The notes under the pieces were generated by a model. It had not been told where the DNA came from, did no database searches, and was given only the letters and a program-made list of their open reading frames with translations. From SHZI01 sp963698405 (GTDB lineage Bacteria > Pseudomonadota > Gammaproteobacteria > Steroidobacterales > GCA-2729495), in assembly GCA_963698405.1 (NCBI GenBank), contig CAVOQT010000017.1, forward strand, positions 186,001-250,000: DNA of 64,000 nt, written 5' to 3'. This document shows positions 63,242 through 64,000 of the stretch, one piece after another. Each line of letters starts with the position of its first letter. Within the stretch, counting starts at the first letter, position 1. The position numbers were made by a program, and so were the translations under genes.

Positions 63242-64000
63242 TCAACCGGTGCCCGACTGATCCTTGCCGTCCTTGATCTCCTCAAACTCGGCATCGACCA
63301 CGCCGTCCTGGTTACTGCCTGCACCGCCGGCACCCGGACCTGCCTCACCGCCGGGTGACCCCTGCGCGGACGCCTTCTGTGCCAGCACCGCTGAAACCTC
63401 GGCCAGCGCCTTGGCCTTGAGTTCGATCTTGGCCTTGTCGTCACCCTTGATCGCCTCTTTGGCATCCGACAGGGCCGACTCGATCGGACCACGCTCACCT
63501 GGATCAACCTGGTCGCCCAGTTCACGCAGCATCCGCTCGGTAGTATGCACGAGGCCATCGGCCTGATTGCGTGCATCGACCAGTTCGCGGAACTGACGAT
63601 CTTCCTCGGCATGGCTCTCGGCCTCGGTAACCATGCGCTTGATCTCATCCTCAGACAGGCCGCTCGAGGCCTTGATGACGATCTTCTGCTCCTTGCCAGT
63701 CGACTTGTCCTTGGCGGACACGTTCAGGATGCCATTCGCATCGATGTCAAAAGTGACCTCGACCTGCGGCATGCCACGCGGCGCTGGCGGAATATCCGAC
63801 AGGTCAAAGCGGCCGAGCGACTTGTTGTGCCGGGCCTGATCACGCTCGCCCTGCAGGACGTGAATCGTCACCGCGGTCTGGTTGTCATCCGCAGTCGAAA
63901 ACACCTGATTTGCACGGGTCGGGATCGTGGTGTTCTTCTCGATCAGCTTGGTCATCACGCTGCCCATGGTCTCGATACCCAGCGACAGCGGGGTCACGTC
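63242..64000 (-). CDS. dnaK: Chaperone DnaK (Hsp70), C-terminal part
   Basis: The last 252 codons; the gene continues past the right edge. The substrate-binding domain begins DVTPLSLGIETMGSVMTKLI and includes GILNVSAKDKSTGKEQ, followed by the helical lid and a Gly/Pro-rich tail. The end is VDAEFEEIKDGKDQSGTG, slightly longer than the common EEVKD-type end. It lies immediately upstream of dnaJ. Confidence 0.97.
   Translation of the reverse strand, partial: DVTPLSLGIETMGSVMTKLIEKNTTIPTRANQVFSTADDNQTAVTIHVLQGERDQARHNKSLGRFDLSDIPPAPRGMPQVEVTFDIDANGILNVSAKDKSTGKEQKIVIKASSGLSEDEIKRMVTEAESHAEEDRQFRELVDARNQADGLVHTTERMLRELGDQVDPGERGPIESALSDAKEAIKGDDKAKIELKAKALAEVSAVLAQKASAQGSPGGEAGPGAGGAGSNQDGVVDAEFEEIKDGKDQSGTG

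Overview
The window is a GC-rich, gene-dense chromosomal segment of a gammaproteobacterium. Three conserved gene orders support this: dnaK-dnaJ-dapB-carA-carB-greA-rlmE-ftsH-folP-glmM-tpiA-secG-tRNA-Leu, then rimP-nusA-infB-rbfA-truB-rpsO-pnp, and smc-zipA-ligA. A complete 14-gene nuo operon lies between tRNA-Leu and tRNA-fMet, an arrangement I associate with Xanthomonas-like and related lineages. The genus cannot be fixed from the sequence alone. Almost all of the core block is transcribed on the minus strand.

Layout. 1-3265 (minus): a catabolic-looking operon with an amidohydrolase-fold protein, an acyl-CoA ligase, a DsbA/kappa-GST-like isomerase and the Tat-signal N-terminus of a probable molybdopterin oxidoreductase cut by the window edge. 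3457-4131 (plus): an unrecognised inner-membrane protein ending in a strong hairpin. 4202-8894: a TonB-dependent receptor and two beta-barrel outer-membrane protein genes, all broken by many small frameshifts although the protein sequence stays recognisable. 8986-18210: a glycogen/alpha-glucan cluster (glgA, malQ, glgC, glgB, glgP). 18355-24532: ligA, zipA, smc. 24664-26525: queF, a dksA-type gene with a histone-like tail, and phaR. 26579-35155: pnp to rimP. 35329-35405: tRNA-fMet. 35481-49817: nuoN to nuoA. 49880-49966: tRNA-Leu. 49979-64000: secG back to dnaK, which is cut by the right edge.

How it fits together. GlgC supplies ADP-glucose, GlgA polymerises it, GlgB branches it, and GlgP and MalQ mobilise it. 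PhaR suggests a second carbon store (polyhydroxyalkanoate). The nuo operon encodes a full proton-pumping NADH:quinone oxidoreductase. The minus-strand block around it encodes transcription elongation and termination factors, translation initiation, ribosome maturation, RNA decay, membrane proteostasis, cell-wall precursor synthesis, pyrimidine/arginine precursor synthesis and chaperones.

I saw no CRISPR array, prophage, transposase or rRNA, and no clearly novel multi-gene system. The most unusual items are the localised frameshift cluster, the left-edge catabolic operon whose amidohydrolase lacks the HxH metal motif, the two-cysteine DksA with a lysine/alanine-rich tail, an initiator tRNA with a U1-U72 mismatch, and several intergenic hairpins. 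No intergenic stretch exceeds about 300 bases without a gene or RNA.
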